A stretch of 15,530 nt of DNA from an uncultured Collinsella sp. (GTDB taxonomy: Bacteria; Actinomycetota; Coriobacteriia; Coriobacteriales; Coriobacteriaceae): positions 1 through 15,530 of the forward strand of contig UQZL01000044.1 in assembly GCA_900545605.1 (NCBI GenBank), given 5' to 3'. Position numbers and translations under genes: made by a program. The notes under the pieces were generated by a model. That model was not told where the DNA came from. It worked only from the letters and a program-made list of their open reading frames with translations, and ran no database searches. The stretch's first letter is position 1. Each line of letters begins with the position of its first letter. This document shows positions 1-6,790 of this stretch, piece after piece.

Positions 1-377
1 GCGGCACCTTTGTCGGCGGCGTTATCGCGCCGGGGCTGGCCCTCGGCGCCCGCTCGCTCTCGGCGGCAGCAGCGCGCCTACCCCAGGTTGAGCCCTCGGC
101 GCCGACGCACGTCATCGGCCGCAACACGCGCGAGGCCATGCGCTCGGGTGTGGTTTTGGGCGAGGTGGCGCGCATCGATGGCATGCTCGACATGGTGCTT
201 GCCGAGATGCGTGCGACCAAGGCCGCGGGGGAAGGCAGCGTGCCCATCGTCATTACTGGCGACGATGCCGAGGCGCTTGCGGCGCTGGTCGGCCATAGCC
301 TGACGGTCGACGATGCGCTGACGCTGCGGGGTCTCGCCGAGCTCTACCACATCAATCAAAAGCCCCGCCGCGCGTAG
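1..377 (+). CDS. coaX: Type III pantothenate kinase, C-terminal half (partial)
   Basis: The frame is open from the left edge (first full codon at 3) to TAG at 375-377, giving 124 residues of a family that is normally about 250-260, so the N-terminal half lies outside the window. The visible part has the type III pantothenate kinase pattern GGVIAPGL near residue 5, then IGRNTREAMRSG and GEVARIDGM, which form the C-terminal ATPase lobe. Enzymes of this family phosphorylate pantothenate in the first step of coenzyme A synthesis, in the cytoplasm. The stop codon lies inside a short GC hairpin (361-388). No N-terminal phosphate-binding loop can be checked here. The family call is based on these motifs and is fairly secure; activity is inferred. 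Confidence 0.85.
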   Translation, partial: GTFVGGVIAPGLALGARSLSAAAARLPQVEPSAPTHVIGRNTREAMRSGVVLGEVARIDGMLDMVLAEMRATKAAGEGSVPIVITGDDAEALAALVGHSLTVDDALTLRGLAELYHINQKPRRA

Positions 378-388
378 GGCGAGGGGCT
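361..388 (+). terminator. Hairpin at the end of coaX, weak terminator candidate
   Basis: AGCCCC (361-366) pairs with GGGGCT (383-388). The stem extends by GCC/GGC across a 2-nt bulge and encloses the coaX stop codon. No T-run follows on the plus strand, so termination is doubtful. On the minus strand it would be followed by TTTT, but no minus-strand gene is seen here. Confidence 0.25.
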
Positions 389-419
389 GGTGGGATAAGC
401 GCCCCTACCTTCCACCTGC

Positions 420-425
420 TACAAT
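420..425 (+). promoter_or_regulatory. Possible -10 box for the dCMP deaminase gene
   Basis: TACAAT matches the TATAAT consensus at 5 of 6 positions. It would start transcription near 432, leaving a leader of about 28 nt that contains the ribosome site at 447-451. No good -35 box is visible 16-18 nt upstream, so this is tentative. If correct, the in-frame ATG at 424 lies upstream of the transcript. Confidence 0.3.
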
Positions 426-446
426 GGGTCAAACTATTGCGATTTC

Positions 447-451
447 GGAGG
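447..451 (+). promoter_or_regulatory. Ribosome binding site that sets the dCMP deaminase start
   Basis: GGAGG at 447-451 is 8 nt from the ATG at 460. This selects that start over the in-frame ATG at 424, which has no such site. Confidence 0.7.
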
Positions 452-459
452 TGTCTGCC

Positions 460-984
460 ATGTCGGACGATCTTCATCAAACTGCGTCGGGCAAGCGCCG
501 CGACGTTATTAGCTGGGATGAGTTCTTTATGAGCGTGGCCATCGCCGCGCAGCGCCGCAGTAAGGACCCCAACACGCAGGTGGGCGCGTGCATCGCCAAC
601 ACCAACCACCGCATCCTTTCGGTGGGCTACAACGGTACGCCCTCGGCGCTCAACGACGACTTTTTCCCGTGGGGTACGAGCGACGACCCGCTGCAGGACA
701 AGCACAACTACGTGGTGCATGCCGAGGCAAACGCCGTGCTTAACTACCGCGGCTCGCTCAAAGACCTCGAGGGTTCCACAGTCTATGTCACGCTATTCCC
801 GTGCCACGACTGCGCCAAGATCTTGGCGCAGGCGGGCGTGGGCGAGGTCGTCTACCTGGACAATAAGTATGCCGACACCGATGACGGTCGTATCAGCCGC
901 CGCATTCTCGATTCCTGCGGCATCAGCTACCGCCAGGTTATCGTCGATGTCCAGATTGGTACCGTGGGACAAGCTCAGCAGTAA
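460..984 (+). CDS. dCMP/cytidine deaminase family zinc enzyme
   Basis: This 174-residue protein is most like deoxycytidylate deaminase (the ComEB type), which converts dCMP to dUMP to supply dTMP synthesis. The zinc site is visible: HAEANA with H87 and the proton-shuttling E89, then PCHDC with C115 and C118. The N-terminal segment WDEFFMSVAIAAQRRSKDPNTQ and the YNGTP motif are typical of the dCMP deaminase subfamily rather than riboflavin or tRNA deaminases. Its length agrees with the family. The start at ATG 460 is chosen for the GGAGG 8 nt upstream; an in-frame ATG at 424 would add 12 residues. It stands alone between coaX and the NifU-type gene, with a 171-nt gap after it. Use of dCMP, rather than a related nucleotide, is inferred from family resemblance. 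Confidence 0.9.
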   Translation: MSDDLHQTASGKRRDVISWDEFFMSVAIAAQRRSKDPNTQVGACIANTNHRILSVGYNGTPSALNDDFFPWGTSDDPLQDKHNYVVHAEANAVLNYRGSLKDLEGSTVYVTLFPCHDCAKILAQAGVGEVVYLDNKYADTDDGRISRRILDSCGISYRQVIVDVQIGTVGQAQQ

Positions 985-1117
985 TATGCGTTGTCGCTAT
1001 CTGGCGACGAACGCAGCTCAAAGAGCCCCGTCCCAAATTGACTACTCGTGAAAGTCGCGTCTGCGCGCATGGACGGCTCGTGAGCGGGTACATGGCTGTA
1101 GTAACATAGCTTCTGTC

Positions 1118-1133
1118 CGCGGGCGTGCCCGCG
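1118..1133 (+). other. Short GC hairpin upstream of the NifU-type gene
   Basis: CGCGGG (1118-1123) and CCCGCG (1128-1133) form a 6-bp stem with a 4-nt loop, followed by TTATTGT. It could be a weak terminator for the deaminase transcript or a leader structure of the next gene, whose ribosome site begins only 10 nt later. I see no clear promoter in 985-1155. Confidence 0.25.
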
Positions 1134-1155
1134 TTATTGTGAGAAAGGAGCCCCT

Positions 1156-1434
1156 GTGGCTGTTAACGAAGAGCTGCTTAAGAAGGTTCTTGAAGAGATC
1201 CGCCCCAACCTGCAGGCCGATGGCGGCGATATGGAGTATGTGGGCGTCGACGACGAGGGTGTTGTCAAGCTGGAGCTGCAGGGCGCCTGCGCCGGCTGCC
1301 CCATGAGCTCGCTAACCCTTTCCATGGGTATCGAGCGCATCTTGAAGGAGCATGTGCCCGGCGTTACCCGCGTTGAGCAGGTCAATGCTTCCGGCGAGGC
1401 CGAGGACCTGTACGACGAGTACGCGCCGTTCTAA
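1156..1434 (+). CDS. NifU-like Fe-S cluster scaffold (NifU C-terminal domain)
   Basis: This 92-residue protein starts at GTG 1156, with GAAAGGAG at 1143-1150 just upstream. The whole protein is one NifU C-terminal (Nfu) domain: the segment IRPNLQADGGDMEYVGV, then the conserved CAGCPMS with C45 and C48. Those two cysteines bind or pass on a [4Fe-4S] cluster when two subunits come together. Nfu proteins act as scaffolds or carriers that deliver clusters to cytoplasmic enzymes. The single-domain form is common in Gram-positive bacteria. There are no other suf or isc genes in the window. Two hairpins separate it from lgt, so it is probably its own unit. The family call is secure; the client proteins are unknown. 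Confidence 0.93.
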   Translation: MAVNEELLKKVLEEIRPNLQADGGDMEYVGVDDEGVVKLELQGACAGCPMSSLTLSMGIERILKEHVPGVTRVEQVNASGEAEDLYDEYAPF

Positions 1435-1483
1435 GATGCGAAAGCTGCGGACGGTACGCTCCGCATAGACGTTACGCCCAGAT

Positions 1484-1520
1484 ATGCGGCTGCGAGCGCA
1501 AGGCCCGCGGCCGCATTTGT
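1484..1520 (+). terminator. Stem-loop between the NifU-type gene and lgt, probable terminator
   Basis: ATGCGGCTGCG (1484-1494) pairs over 11 bp, with one G-T pair, with CGCGGCCGCAT (1506-1516). The loop is 11 nt and TTTGT follows. The T-run is short, so termination is likely but not certain. A smaller hairpin (TGCGGA/TCCGCA, 1446-1465) lies just upstream. The ATG at 1484 that could extend lgt is inside this stem, which argues against it as a start. Confidence 0.5.
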
Positions 1521-1531
1521 ATGTAGGGAGC

Positions 1532-1538
1532 AGGGGGA
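1532..1538 (+). promoter_or_regulatory. Ribosome binding site that sets the lgt start
   Basis: AGGGGGA at 1532-1538 lies 5 nt before the ATG at 1544. It supports this start over the in-frame ATG at 1484, which lies within a hairpin. Confidence 0.6.
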
Positions 1539-1543
1539 TCGAT

Positions 1544-2365
1544 ATGCTCAACGACCTCTACCATATGCTTGATCCCGTCGCGATCTCGGCGGGCCCCATC
1601 ACCATTTACTGGTATGGTCTGGCCTACGTGGTCGGCGCTCTGCTCACGGCGGTTGTTATGTACCACACGCAGCGCCGTTGGGGCTTCGACATTACGATTG
1701 ATGACCTGACGAGCGTCGTGGTCGGCGCGGTCTTTGGCCTCATTATTGGCGCGCGCCTGTTTTACGTCGTCTTTTACGGCGATGGCTACTATTGGACCCA
1801 CCCGCTCGAGATCTTTGCCACCAACGAGGGCGGTATGAGCTTCCACGGTGGCCTGGTCGGCGGCATCTTGGGCGGCATCATCGTGTGCCGCATGTATAAG
1901 CTCGACGCCTGGACCATCGCCGACCTTGCTGTGATCGGTGCTCCGCTGGCGCTGTGCCTGGGACGTTGCGCCAACTTCGTGAACGGTGAGCTGTGGGGTA
2001 AGCCGACCGATCTGCCTTGGGGTGTGGTCTTTGGCGGCACCGCGGGCGATATGCCGCGCCATCCCTCCCAGCTCTACGAGGCGTTTCTTGAGGGCGTCGT
2101 GCTCTTCTGTATTTTGCAGGTGCTCAGCCGCAAAAAGCCGCTACTGCCCCAGGGCACGTTTATGGGCGTGTTCGTGATGGGGTACGGCATCGTCCGCTTT
2201 CTCGTTGAGTTCGTGCGCGTGCCCGATGCCCAGCTGGGCTATCTGCTGGGAGGCGTCATCACTATGGGCCAGCTGCTGAGTTTGCCGCTCGTGATCGCCG
2301 GCCTGGCGCTCATCATCTTCGCCCGGCACCGCAACCAGCCCCAGCGCGTCTACCTGGACGCCTAG
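1544..2365 (+). CDS. lgt: Prolipoprotein diacylglyceryl transferase
   Basis: Lgt moves a diacylglyceryl group from phosphatidylglycerol to the lipobox cysteine of prelipoproteins, the first step of lipoprotein maturation in the cytoplasmic membrane. The 273-residue protein is the usual length with about seven hydrophobic segments. Signature residues are present: SFHGGLVGG with H101, the family signature GRCANFVNGELWG with R141, N144 and E149, and YGIVRFLVEFVRVPD with the tyrosine and arginines of the C-terminal active-site face. These match the key residues known from E. coli Lgt (H103, R143, N146 and the Y235/R239 region) with a two-residue shift. The start at 1544 is preferred for its ribosome site; 1484 would add 20 residues that look unlike a membrane-protein N terminus. 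A hairpin-rich spacer follows. Confidence 0.96.
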   Translation: MLNDLYHMLDPVAISAGPITIYWYGLAYVVGALLTAVVMYHTQRRWGFDITIDDLTSVVVGAVFGLIIGARLFYVVFYGDGYYWTHPLEIFATNEGGMSFHGGLVGGILGGIIVCRMYKLDAWTIADLAVIGAPLALCLGRCANFVNGELWGKPTDLPWGVVFGGTAGDMPRHPSQLYEAFLEGVVLFCILQVLSRKKPLLPQGTFMGVFVMGYGIVRFLVEFVRVPDAQLGYLLGGVITMGQLLSLPLVIAGLALIIFARHRNQPQRVYLDA

Positions 2366-2374
2366 CCACCACAT

Positions 2375-2408
2375 ACCACCACAAAGGGAAAGACACCTTG
2401 GTGGTGGT
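2375..2408 (+). repeat. Stem-loop after lgt (13-bp stem, one mismatch)
   Basis: The arm at 2375-2387 (ACCACCACAAAGG) pairs with 2396-2408 (CCTTGGTGGTGGT) with a single A-G mismatch and an 8-nt loop, GAAAGACA. Three further pairs can form outside it across a 1-nt bulge. No T-run follows, so it is not a classic terminator. It begins 9 nt after the lgt stop and may protect the mRNA 3' end, or be another dispersed palindromic element. Confidence 0.5.
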
Positions 2409-2445
2409 TATGCCGGACAACGATGACAGAACCGTAACGTTTCCC

Positions 2446-2489
2446 CAGATAAAACCTGCCAAAATAAACCTGTCCCTTTTTGGCAGGTT
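2446..2489 (-). repeat. REP-like stem-loop element, copy 1
   Basis: Read on the minus strand, this 44-nt segment matches 7269-7312 on the plus strand at 42 of 44 positions. Its arms (2452-2464 and 2478-2490) form a perfect 13-bp stem around a 13-nt loop holding GGGACAGGTTT (minus strand). It lies between lgt and the next gene, ending about 20 nt before that gene's GTG. Two near-identical intergenic hairpins in opposite orientation indicate a dispersed repeat. Its resemblance to REP sequences mobilised by RAYT transposases is an inference from general appearance, and no such transposase is in the window. Confidence 0.75.
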
Positions 2490-2509
2490 TCTAGAAAGGC
2501 TTTCGGACT

Positions 2510-4693
2510 GTGAAGGATTCCGACCTCTCCACAACGGCTGCGCGCGACGCTGCCCGCATCGTCTGGTTTAAGCGCTATCCCGCCAAGCAGACGCTCATCG
2601 CATTTTTGCTCGCGCTGTTGGCGACCACGGCGTTTTCCATCGATCCCGCCCCGGTGTCGAGCAACGCGGTCTTGGCGATTGACCCCAAAGCCTCGGGCAT
2701 GCTGTACGTGTGCTACGAGGTGCTCCTCTCGTTTGCCGGCCATACCGACGCGGTCATGCTGCTTGCGCTTGCCTGCCTGCTTACGCTGCCGTTTCGCTAC
2801 GTATTCTTTGGCCGCGGCGACGCTTGGCGTCCCTCGGTGATCCTTCCGTCGCTGTTCTTTGCCGTCTGCATGGTGTTTGGCCGCAGCTACGACCTCACCG
2901 ATTCGGCCGAGATCGTGCTCGGCGACAAGGCCCGCATCATCTGTGCCTGGATAGGCGGTGCGGGCTGGATGCTCTTGGCGGTCGTTGCTTTCTACCTGGC
3001 TTTTGAGTGTCTAGATTGGTTGAGCTCTCGGCGCATTCCGTTTTCCGAAGCGCACTTTGGCCGCGTATGGCGTGTGGCTCACGCCGTGCTCTCGGTCCAT
3101 CCCTTTGCCGGGCCCTTCCTGGTGCTTATGGTCGCCTGGGCGCCCACGCTCATCGCTTCGCTGCCTGGCCTTTTTATGGGAGATACGGGTGCGCAGATTC
3201 GCCAGTGGTTTAACTACCCCAACGGCACGAGTGACTACCTGCGTCTGCTCAATCCCAATGTGTTGCTCAACGGACATCACCCCGTGGCGCACACGGCTAT
3301 CATCGGTTCGTGCGTCCAGCTGGGGCTTTCGCTGTTCAATAGCGCCGACGCGGGTCTTGCCATCTACACCTGCGCCCAGTTCGTCATTACGGCCGCCTGC
3401 ATGGCCTATTCCATCTCGTCGCTGCGCAAGCTGGGCGTGAGCCTGCCGGTCCGCGGCGTGATCTTGCTGTTCTTTGTGTTTATGCCCATGTTCTCCAACT
3501 ACGCGGCGCTGCTTACCAAAGATGTGCTGTTTGCCGACGCGTTTTTGGTGCTGTTGGTGCAGACCGTGAAGCTCGTGGCCTGCGGCCTGCCCCGTCGCGA
3601 TGCCAATGCCGAGCGTGCGGGCGAACAGAGGCCCGTGCTCTTTGCGCGCCATGACTGGCTGCTGCTCGCTCTGGGCGCCATGGGTTCCACGTTTCTGCGT
3701 AACGGCGGCCTGGTGTTTCCCCTGGCGGCATGCGTAATCGCGGCGGCGTTTTGCGCATGGGACGCGCATGTGGCTCATCGTGCAGCCAGGCAGACTGGTG
3801 CTGCGCCTTCGGGCGCCATCCCGCGTTTCCGCTGGGTGGGAGTTCTTGCGGTGCTTGCACTCTGCCTTGCCTCCAATATGTACTTCACCAAGGTCTTTAT
3901 GCCGGCGCACGACATCACGCCTGGTTCCAAGCGCGAAATCCTCTCGATTCCGTTCCAGCAGACGGCTCGTTTCGTCCAAAAGCACGACGGCCTCAACTCG
4001 GGCGTCAACCCTACGGTTAAGGAGGACGGCACCATCGTGGAGGCTCCTTGCGACGGTTCGGTGACCGACGATGAGCGTGCCGTGATCGACCGCGTGCTCA
4101 AGTACGAGAACCTGGGCCGCCGTTACAACCCGGATAAGTCGGACGCCGTCAAAAATTGCTTTAACGAGTATGCCTCGCAGGAGGACATCAAGGCCTATTT
4201 TGAGGTGTGGGCTCAGATGTTCAAAAAGGATCCCGAGTGCTATATCTCGGCGCTCATCAATAACTACTACGGCTACTTTTATCCGAGTGCCCGCGATGCG
4301 TGGGTCTACAGCACGGCGCGCAGTGCCGAGATTATGGCGAAGCCCGATAACCTCAAGTACTTTGACTTCCATCCGGTCGATAGCAAGGTCGTGCGCTGGT
4401 GCGACCACCTGATCAACCTGTATCGCGTGGCAGTACAACGCATCCCGTTTATCTCGCTCACCATGAGCTCGGCCACCTATGTGTGGATCATGATCACCGT
4501 GGTGGTCTATCTGCTACGTCGTCATTCGTGGCGCGGGCTGGCCATTTGGGTGCCGCTGCTGGGCGTGCTCGCCGTGTGCCTGATCGGTCCCTGCAATGGC
4601 TCGACCTACATGCGCTACCTGTATCCGGTCATCGCCTGCATGCCCTTTGCCATCGGCGCCACCATCACCCGCAGTGACCTCCTCTGGTCCTAA
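2510..4693 (+). CDS. Large polytopic membrane protein, probably DUF6020 family
   Basis: This 727-residue protein starts at GTG 2510, with AGAAAGG at 2493-2499. A first group of roughly ten hydrophobic segments spans residues 25-460. A polar, probably extracytoplasmic domain spans about 465-640, and two or three more spans lie near 645-720. Between spans sit FMGDTGAQIRQWFN (D225, Q229) and NGHHPVAHT (GHHP at 255-258). An acidic residue in an early loop followed by a histidine-proline motif recalls GT-C glycosyltransferases that use lipid-linked sugars, and I recall this pattern in the uncharacterised DUF6020 family. The function is unknown; a role in cell-surface glycan assembly is only a hypothesis. 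It seems to be transcribed alone, between two repeat hairpins. A second hairpin begins directly after its stop codon. Confidence 0.85.
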   Translation: MKDSDLSTTAARDAARIVWFKRYPAKQTLIAFLLALLATTAFSIDPAPVSSNAVLAIDPKASGMLYVCYEVLLSFAGHTDAVMLLALACLLTLPFRYVFFGRGDAWRPSVILPSLFFAVCMVFGRSYDLTDSAEIVLGDKARIICAWIGGAGWMLLAVVAFYLAFECLDWLSSRRIPFSEAHFGRVWRVAHAVLSVHPFAGPFLVLMVAWAPTLIASLPGLFMGDTGAQIRQWFNYPNGTSDYLRLLNPNVLLNGHHPVAHTAIIGSCVQLGLSLFNSADAGLAIYTCAQFVITAACMAYSISSLRKLGVSLPVRGVILLFFVFMPMFSNYAALLTKDVLFADAFLVLLVQTVKLVACGLPRRDANAERAGEQRPVLFARHDWLLLALGAMGSTFLRNGGLVFPLAACVIAAAFCAWDAHVAHRAARQTGAAPSGAIPRFRWVGVLAVLALCLASNMYFTKVFMPAHDITPGSKREILSIPFQQTARFVQKHDGLNSGVNPTVKEDGTIVEAPCDGSVTDDERAVIDRVLKYENLGRRYNPDKSDAVKNCFNEYASQEDIKAYFEVWAQMFKKDPECYISALINNYYGYFYPSARDAWVYSTARSAEIMAKPDNLKYFDFHPVDSKVVRWCDHLINLYRVAVQRIPFISLTMSSATYVWIMITVVVYLLRRHSWRGLAIWVPLLGVLAVCLIGPCNGSTYMRYLYPVIACMPFAIGATITRSDLLWS

Positions 4694-4728
4694 TTTGGTG
4701 CATTGGGGTCAGGTTGCTTTGCACCAAA
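4694..4728 (+). repeat. REP-like stem-loop element with related loop core
   Basis: TTTGGTGCA (4694-4702) pairs perfectly with TGCACCAAA (4720-4728) around a 17-nt loop containing GGGTCAGGTT (4706-4715). It begins at the first base after the stop codon of the preceding gene. The stem is unrelated to those at 2446-2489 and 7269-7312, but the loop core GGG(A/T)CAGGTT is shared. There is no long T-run, so terminator function is uncertain. Confidence 0.6.
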
Positions 4729-4858
4729 GGGTGGCATCATCACGACGCCTTCATTTTGGGGTTTATCTCGCAGGCCAGTAGGTATATCATAACGACGTTT
4801 GTTTATATTGCCCGAGCATCTGCGCTGGGCTTTAGGTCGAAACCGATAGGAGACACGT

Positions 4859-5665
4859 ATGTCCGGACACTCTAAGTGGGCCACAACCAAGCATCGTAAG
4901 GGCGCGCAGGACGCCAAGCGTTCCGCCCTCTTCTCCAAGCTGAGCCGCAACATCACCGTTGCTGCCCGTCTCGGCGGTGACCCGCTGCCCGAGAACAACG
5001 CCAGCCTCGCCGCTGCCGTTGCCAAGGCCAAGGCTCAGTCCATGCCCAAGGACAAGATCAAGTCCGCTATCGACAAGGCCTTCGGTTCGGGTGCCGATGC
5101 CGCCGTCTACGAGAACATCGTGTACGAGGGCTACGGCCCCGCCGGTGTCGCCGTCTACGTTGACTGCCTGACCGACAACCGCAACCGCACCGCCGCTGAT
5201 GTCCGTTCCGCCTTCTCCCACGCTGGTGGCAACCTGGGCACCTCCGGCTCCGTCGCCTTCCAGTTTGAGCGCAAGGGGCAGATTGTCGTCGCCAAGGAGA
5301 TCCTGGACGAGAACGCCAAGAAGGAGACCATGATCGCCAACGGTGCTGCCGGTGACGAGGATGAGTTCATGATGGCAATCGCCGAGGCCGGTGGCGTGGA
5401 CTACGAGGACGCCGGCGAGGAGTGGATTGTCTGGACCGCTGCTAACGACGTCATGGCTGTCTCCAAGGCACTCGAGGAGCAGGGCATCCAGGTCAAGGGC
5501 TCCGAGACCACCATGGTCCCGACCACCCCGACTGAGGTCTCCGGTACCGACGCCAAGAAGGTCCAGCGCCTCATCGATCGTCTCGAGGAGCTCGATGACG
5601 TCCAGGACGTCTACAGCACCATGGATATGACCGACGAGGTCATCGCTGCCCTCGAGGAGGAGTAG
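4859..5665 (+). CDS. yebC: YebC/PmpR family protein
   Basis: The 268-residue protein opens with MSGHSKWATTKHRKGAQDAKR, the hallmark N terminus of YebC, followed by FSKLSRNITVAARLGGDP and a central MPKDKIKSAIDKAFG segment. It is slightly longer than the usual 240-250. The ribosome site AGGAG (4848-4852) is 6 nt from ATG 4859. YebC proteins were long annotated as transcription regulators; more recent work on family members assigns a ribosome-associated role in helping translation through difficult peptide stretches such as proline runs. I note, as context only, that this window encodes a protein with a long alanine-proline repeat (9834-9929). In many genomes yebC sits next to ruvC, which is not seen here. 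It is followed by a strong terminator at 5735-5777, so it is a single-gene unit. Confidence 0.97.
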   Translation: MSGHSKWATTKHRKGAQDAKRSALFSKLSRNITVAARLGGDPLPENNASLAAAVAKAKAQSMPKDKIKSAIDKAFGSGADAAVYENIVYEGYGPAGVAVYVDCLTDNRNRTAADVRSAFSHAGGNLGTSGSVAFQFERKGQIVVAKEILDENAKKETMIANGAAGDEDEFMMAIAEAGGVDYEDAGEEWIVWTAANDVMAVSKALEEQGIQVKGSETTMVPTTPTEVSGTDAKKVQRLIDRLEELDDVQDVYSTMDMTDEVIAALEEE

Positions 5666-5734
5666 CGCCTGCGCGGGTTAAGCCGCGCATATCTGGGCAT
5701 AATGAAACGAGCATGCAAGCCTCGTGGAATAGAT

Positions 5735-5777
5735 GAGCCGGATCCGCGTGCGTACAGCACCGGACCCGGCTCTTTTA
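5735..5777 (+). terminator. Intrinsic terminator of yebC
   Basis: GAGCCGGATCCG (5735-5746) pairs with CGGACCCGGCTC (5761-5772) over 12 positions with one mismatch, followed by TTTT at 5773-5776. This is a strong rho-independent terminator. Its T-run overlaps a perfect TATAAT (5776-5781), so the end of yebC and the likely promoter of the next operon are interleaved. Confidence 0.87.
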
Positions 5778-5781
5778 TAAT
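5776..5781 (+). promoter_or_regulatory. Possible -10 box of the amaP-asp23 operon
   Basis: TATAAT at 5776-5781 is a perfect -10 consensus, about 50 nt before the amaP GTG at 5831. The place of a -35 box falls inside the yebC terminator stem and has no good match. The promoter may therefore depend on an activator or another sigma factor, or the match may be chance produced by the T-run. Confidence 0.4.
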
Positions 5782-5818
5782 GATGCGAATCGTTTTGCAT
5801 TCTGTGGACCGAAACCTG

Positions 5819-5825
5819 AAGGGAG
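5819..5825 (+). promoter_or_regulatory. Ribosome binding site that sets the amaP start
   Basis: AAGGGAG lies 5 nt before GTG 5831. The in-frame ATG at 5702 lies upstream of the yebC terminator and has no comparable site, so it is rejected as the start. Confidence 0.65.
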
Positions 5826-5830
5826 CGCGC

Positions 5831-6376
5831 GTGCGCGTACTCAAACGAGCCCTAGCGATCGTGTATCTTGCCGCCGCCATCGTGGCGCTGGGCACGCTTG
5901 TCTGCCAGTTCTGGGGACCGTATACGTATCGCTTTATGCTGCTGTTGCGTGACACCATGCCTCGCGTCGTCGTTACGGTGTGTGCCGCCATCGTGGCACT
6001 TGGCGTGCTCATCGGTTTTTTCCGCCTGATGTTCGCGCGTCGCGAGCCGTCCTGCGTGCATCCGGCGGGGGAGCGCAATATCGAGGTTACGCTCGCAGCG
6101 CTTTCCTCGTGCGCCCGTGCCGCGGCGGAGTGCGATGATCGCGTGATGGTTGAGCATATCGAGGCGCGCGTTCAAGGCTCCGACGAGTCGCGCGTTCGTT
6201 TTAAGGTCGAGGCCATCGCGCTGGATGATAAAGACGTCGCTTCCCTTGCCGCCTCGATGCAGCAGCGCATCGAGAAGGCCTGCGACACCATGCTCGGCAC
6301 GCCGGGCACGACCGCGCGCGTCCGTTTTTTGCCGTCCAAGACTACCGTCCAGACCGTGGAGGTTTCCGGTGAGTGA
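5831..6376 (+). CDS. amaP: Alkaline shock response membrane anchor protein AmaP
   Basis: The 181-residue protein starts at GTG 5831. Two hydrophobic spans lie near residues 5-27 and 44-66, with FFRLMFARRE after the second. A soluble part of about 105 residues follows, whose segment IEVTLAALSSCARAA and later VASLAASMQQRIEKACDTMLG resemble the AmaP/Asp23-like fold. In Staphylococcus aureus, AmaP anchors Asp23 to the membrane; the same is inferred here from the asp23 gene 414 nt downstream. The stop overlaps the next start by 8 nt (GTGAGTGA), showing translational coupling with the DUF2273 gene. The sequence itself is weakly conserved, so the call rests on topology, length and neighbours together. 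Confidence 0.8.
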   Translation: MRVLKRALAIVYLAAAIVALGTLVCQFWGPYTYRFMLLLRDTMPRVVVTVCAAIVALGVLIGFFRLMFARREPSCVHPAGERNIEVTLAALSSCARAAAECDDRVMVEHIEARVQGSDESRVRFKVEAIALDDKDVASLAASMQQRIEKACDTMLGTPGTTARVRFLPSKTTVQTVEVSGE

Positions 6377-6746
6377 TACCAACCAAGACAAGACCGCCCG
6401 CACGCCGCGCCTGACGATCGACCAGAACGCTACGCCGGCAGGCGAGTCCGCCGACACCAAGCCCGAGGCCGGCGAGCAGCACGACAGCGCCGCCAACGAC
6501 TTTGACGAGGCCATGGGGCTCATCAAAGGTACGGGCGCTGCTATCTGGAGCTACGCCGTGCGCCACCCCAATACTACGCTCGGCGCCTTGGCAGGCTTTA
6601 TCCTCGCCGTGCTGGTACTTACGTTGGGCCTGTGGGACACGCTCGTCATCGCATTCTTTGTGCTGATCGGTGCCGTGATCGGCCAGATTCGCGATGGCGA
6701 GAACGGTATCGTCAACTTCTTCGGCCGTCTGTTTAGCGGCCGCTAA
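6369..6746 (+). CDS. DUF2273 small membrane protein of the asp23 operon
   Basis: This 125-residue protein starts at GTG 6369, inside the end of amaP, with GGAGG at 6358-6362. The first 50 residues are polar and rich in Glu, Asp and Thr. Then come HPNTTLGALAGFILAVLV and WDTLVIAFFVLIGAVIG, two membrane spans near residues 65-88 and 90-108, and the conserved end IRDGENGIVNFFGRLF. This tail is typical of DUF2273. Such proteins lie beside asp23 and amaP in many Firmicutes and some Actinobacteria, and probably help form the membrane-bound Asp23 assembly. No biochemical activity is known to me. The polar N-terminal extension is longer than in the shortest family members, which begin close to the first span. 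Confidence 0.88.
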   Translation: MSDTNQDKTARTPRLTIDQNATPAGESADTKPEAGEQHDSAANDFDEAMGLIKGTGAAIWSYAVRHPNTTLGALAGFILAVLVLTLGLWDTLVIAFFVLIGAVIGQIRDGENGIVNFFGRLFSGR

Positions 6747-6790
6747 TATGTATTCGACTGTCGCATCTGCGGCAGGCATAAGGAGGAACC

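Noticed and set aside
10..303. An Arg-rich 97-codon frame at the left edge
   Set aside because: It is out of frame with the pantothenate kinase, which has clear family motifs in the frame beginning at position 3.
1029..1042. Similarity between CGTCCCAAATTGAC here and TCAATTGGGAC near 14900
   Set aside because: The match is about 11 nt with a length change in the central A/T run, and neither site forms a hairpin like the other repeats. Too short to call a repeat.
3011..4438. A 475-codon minus-strand open frame
   Set aside because: It is a shadow of the large membrane protein gene. Its product is rich in His, Arg and Gln with no domain pattern, as expected for the complement of GC-rich code.
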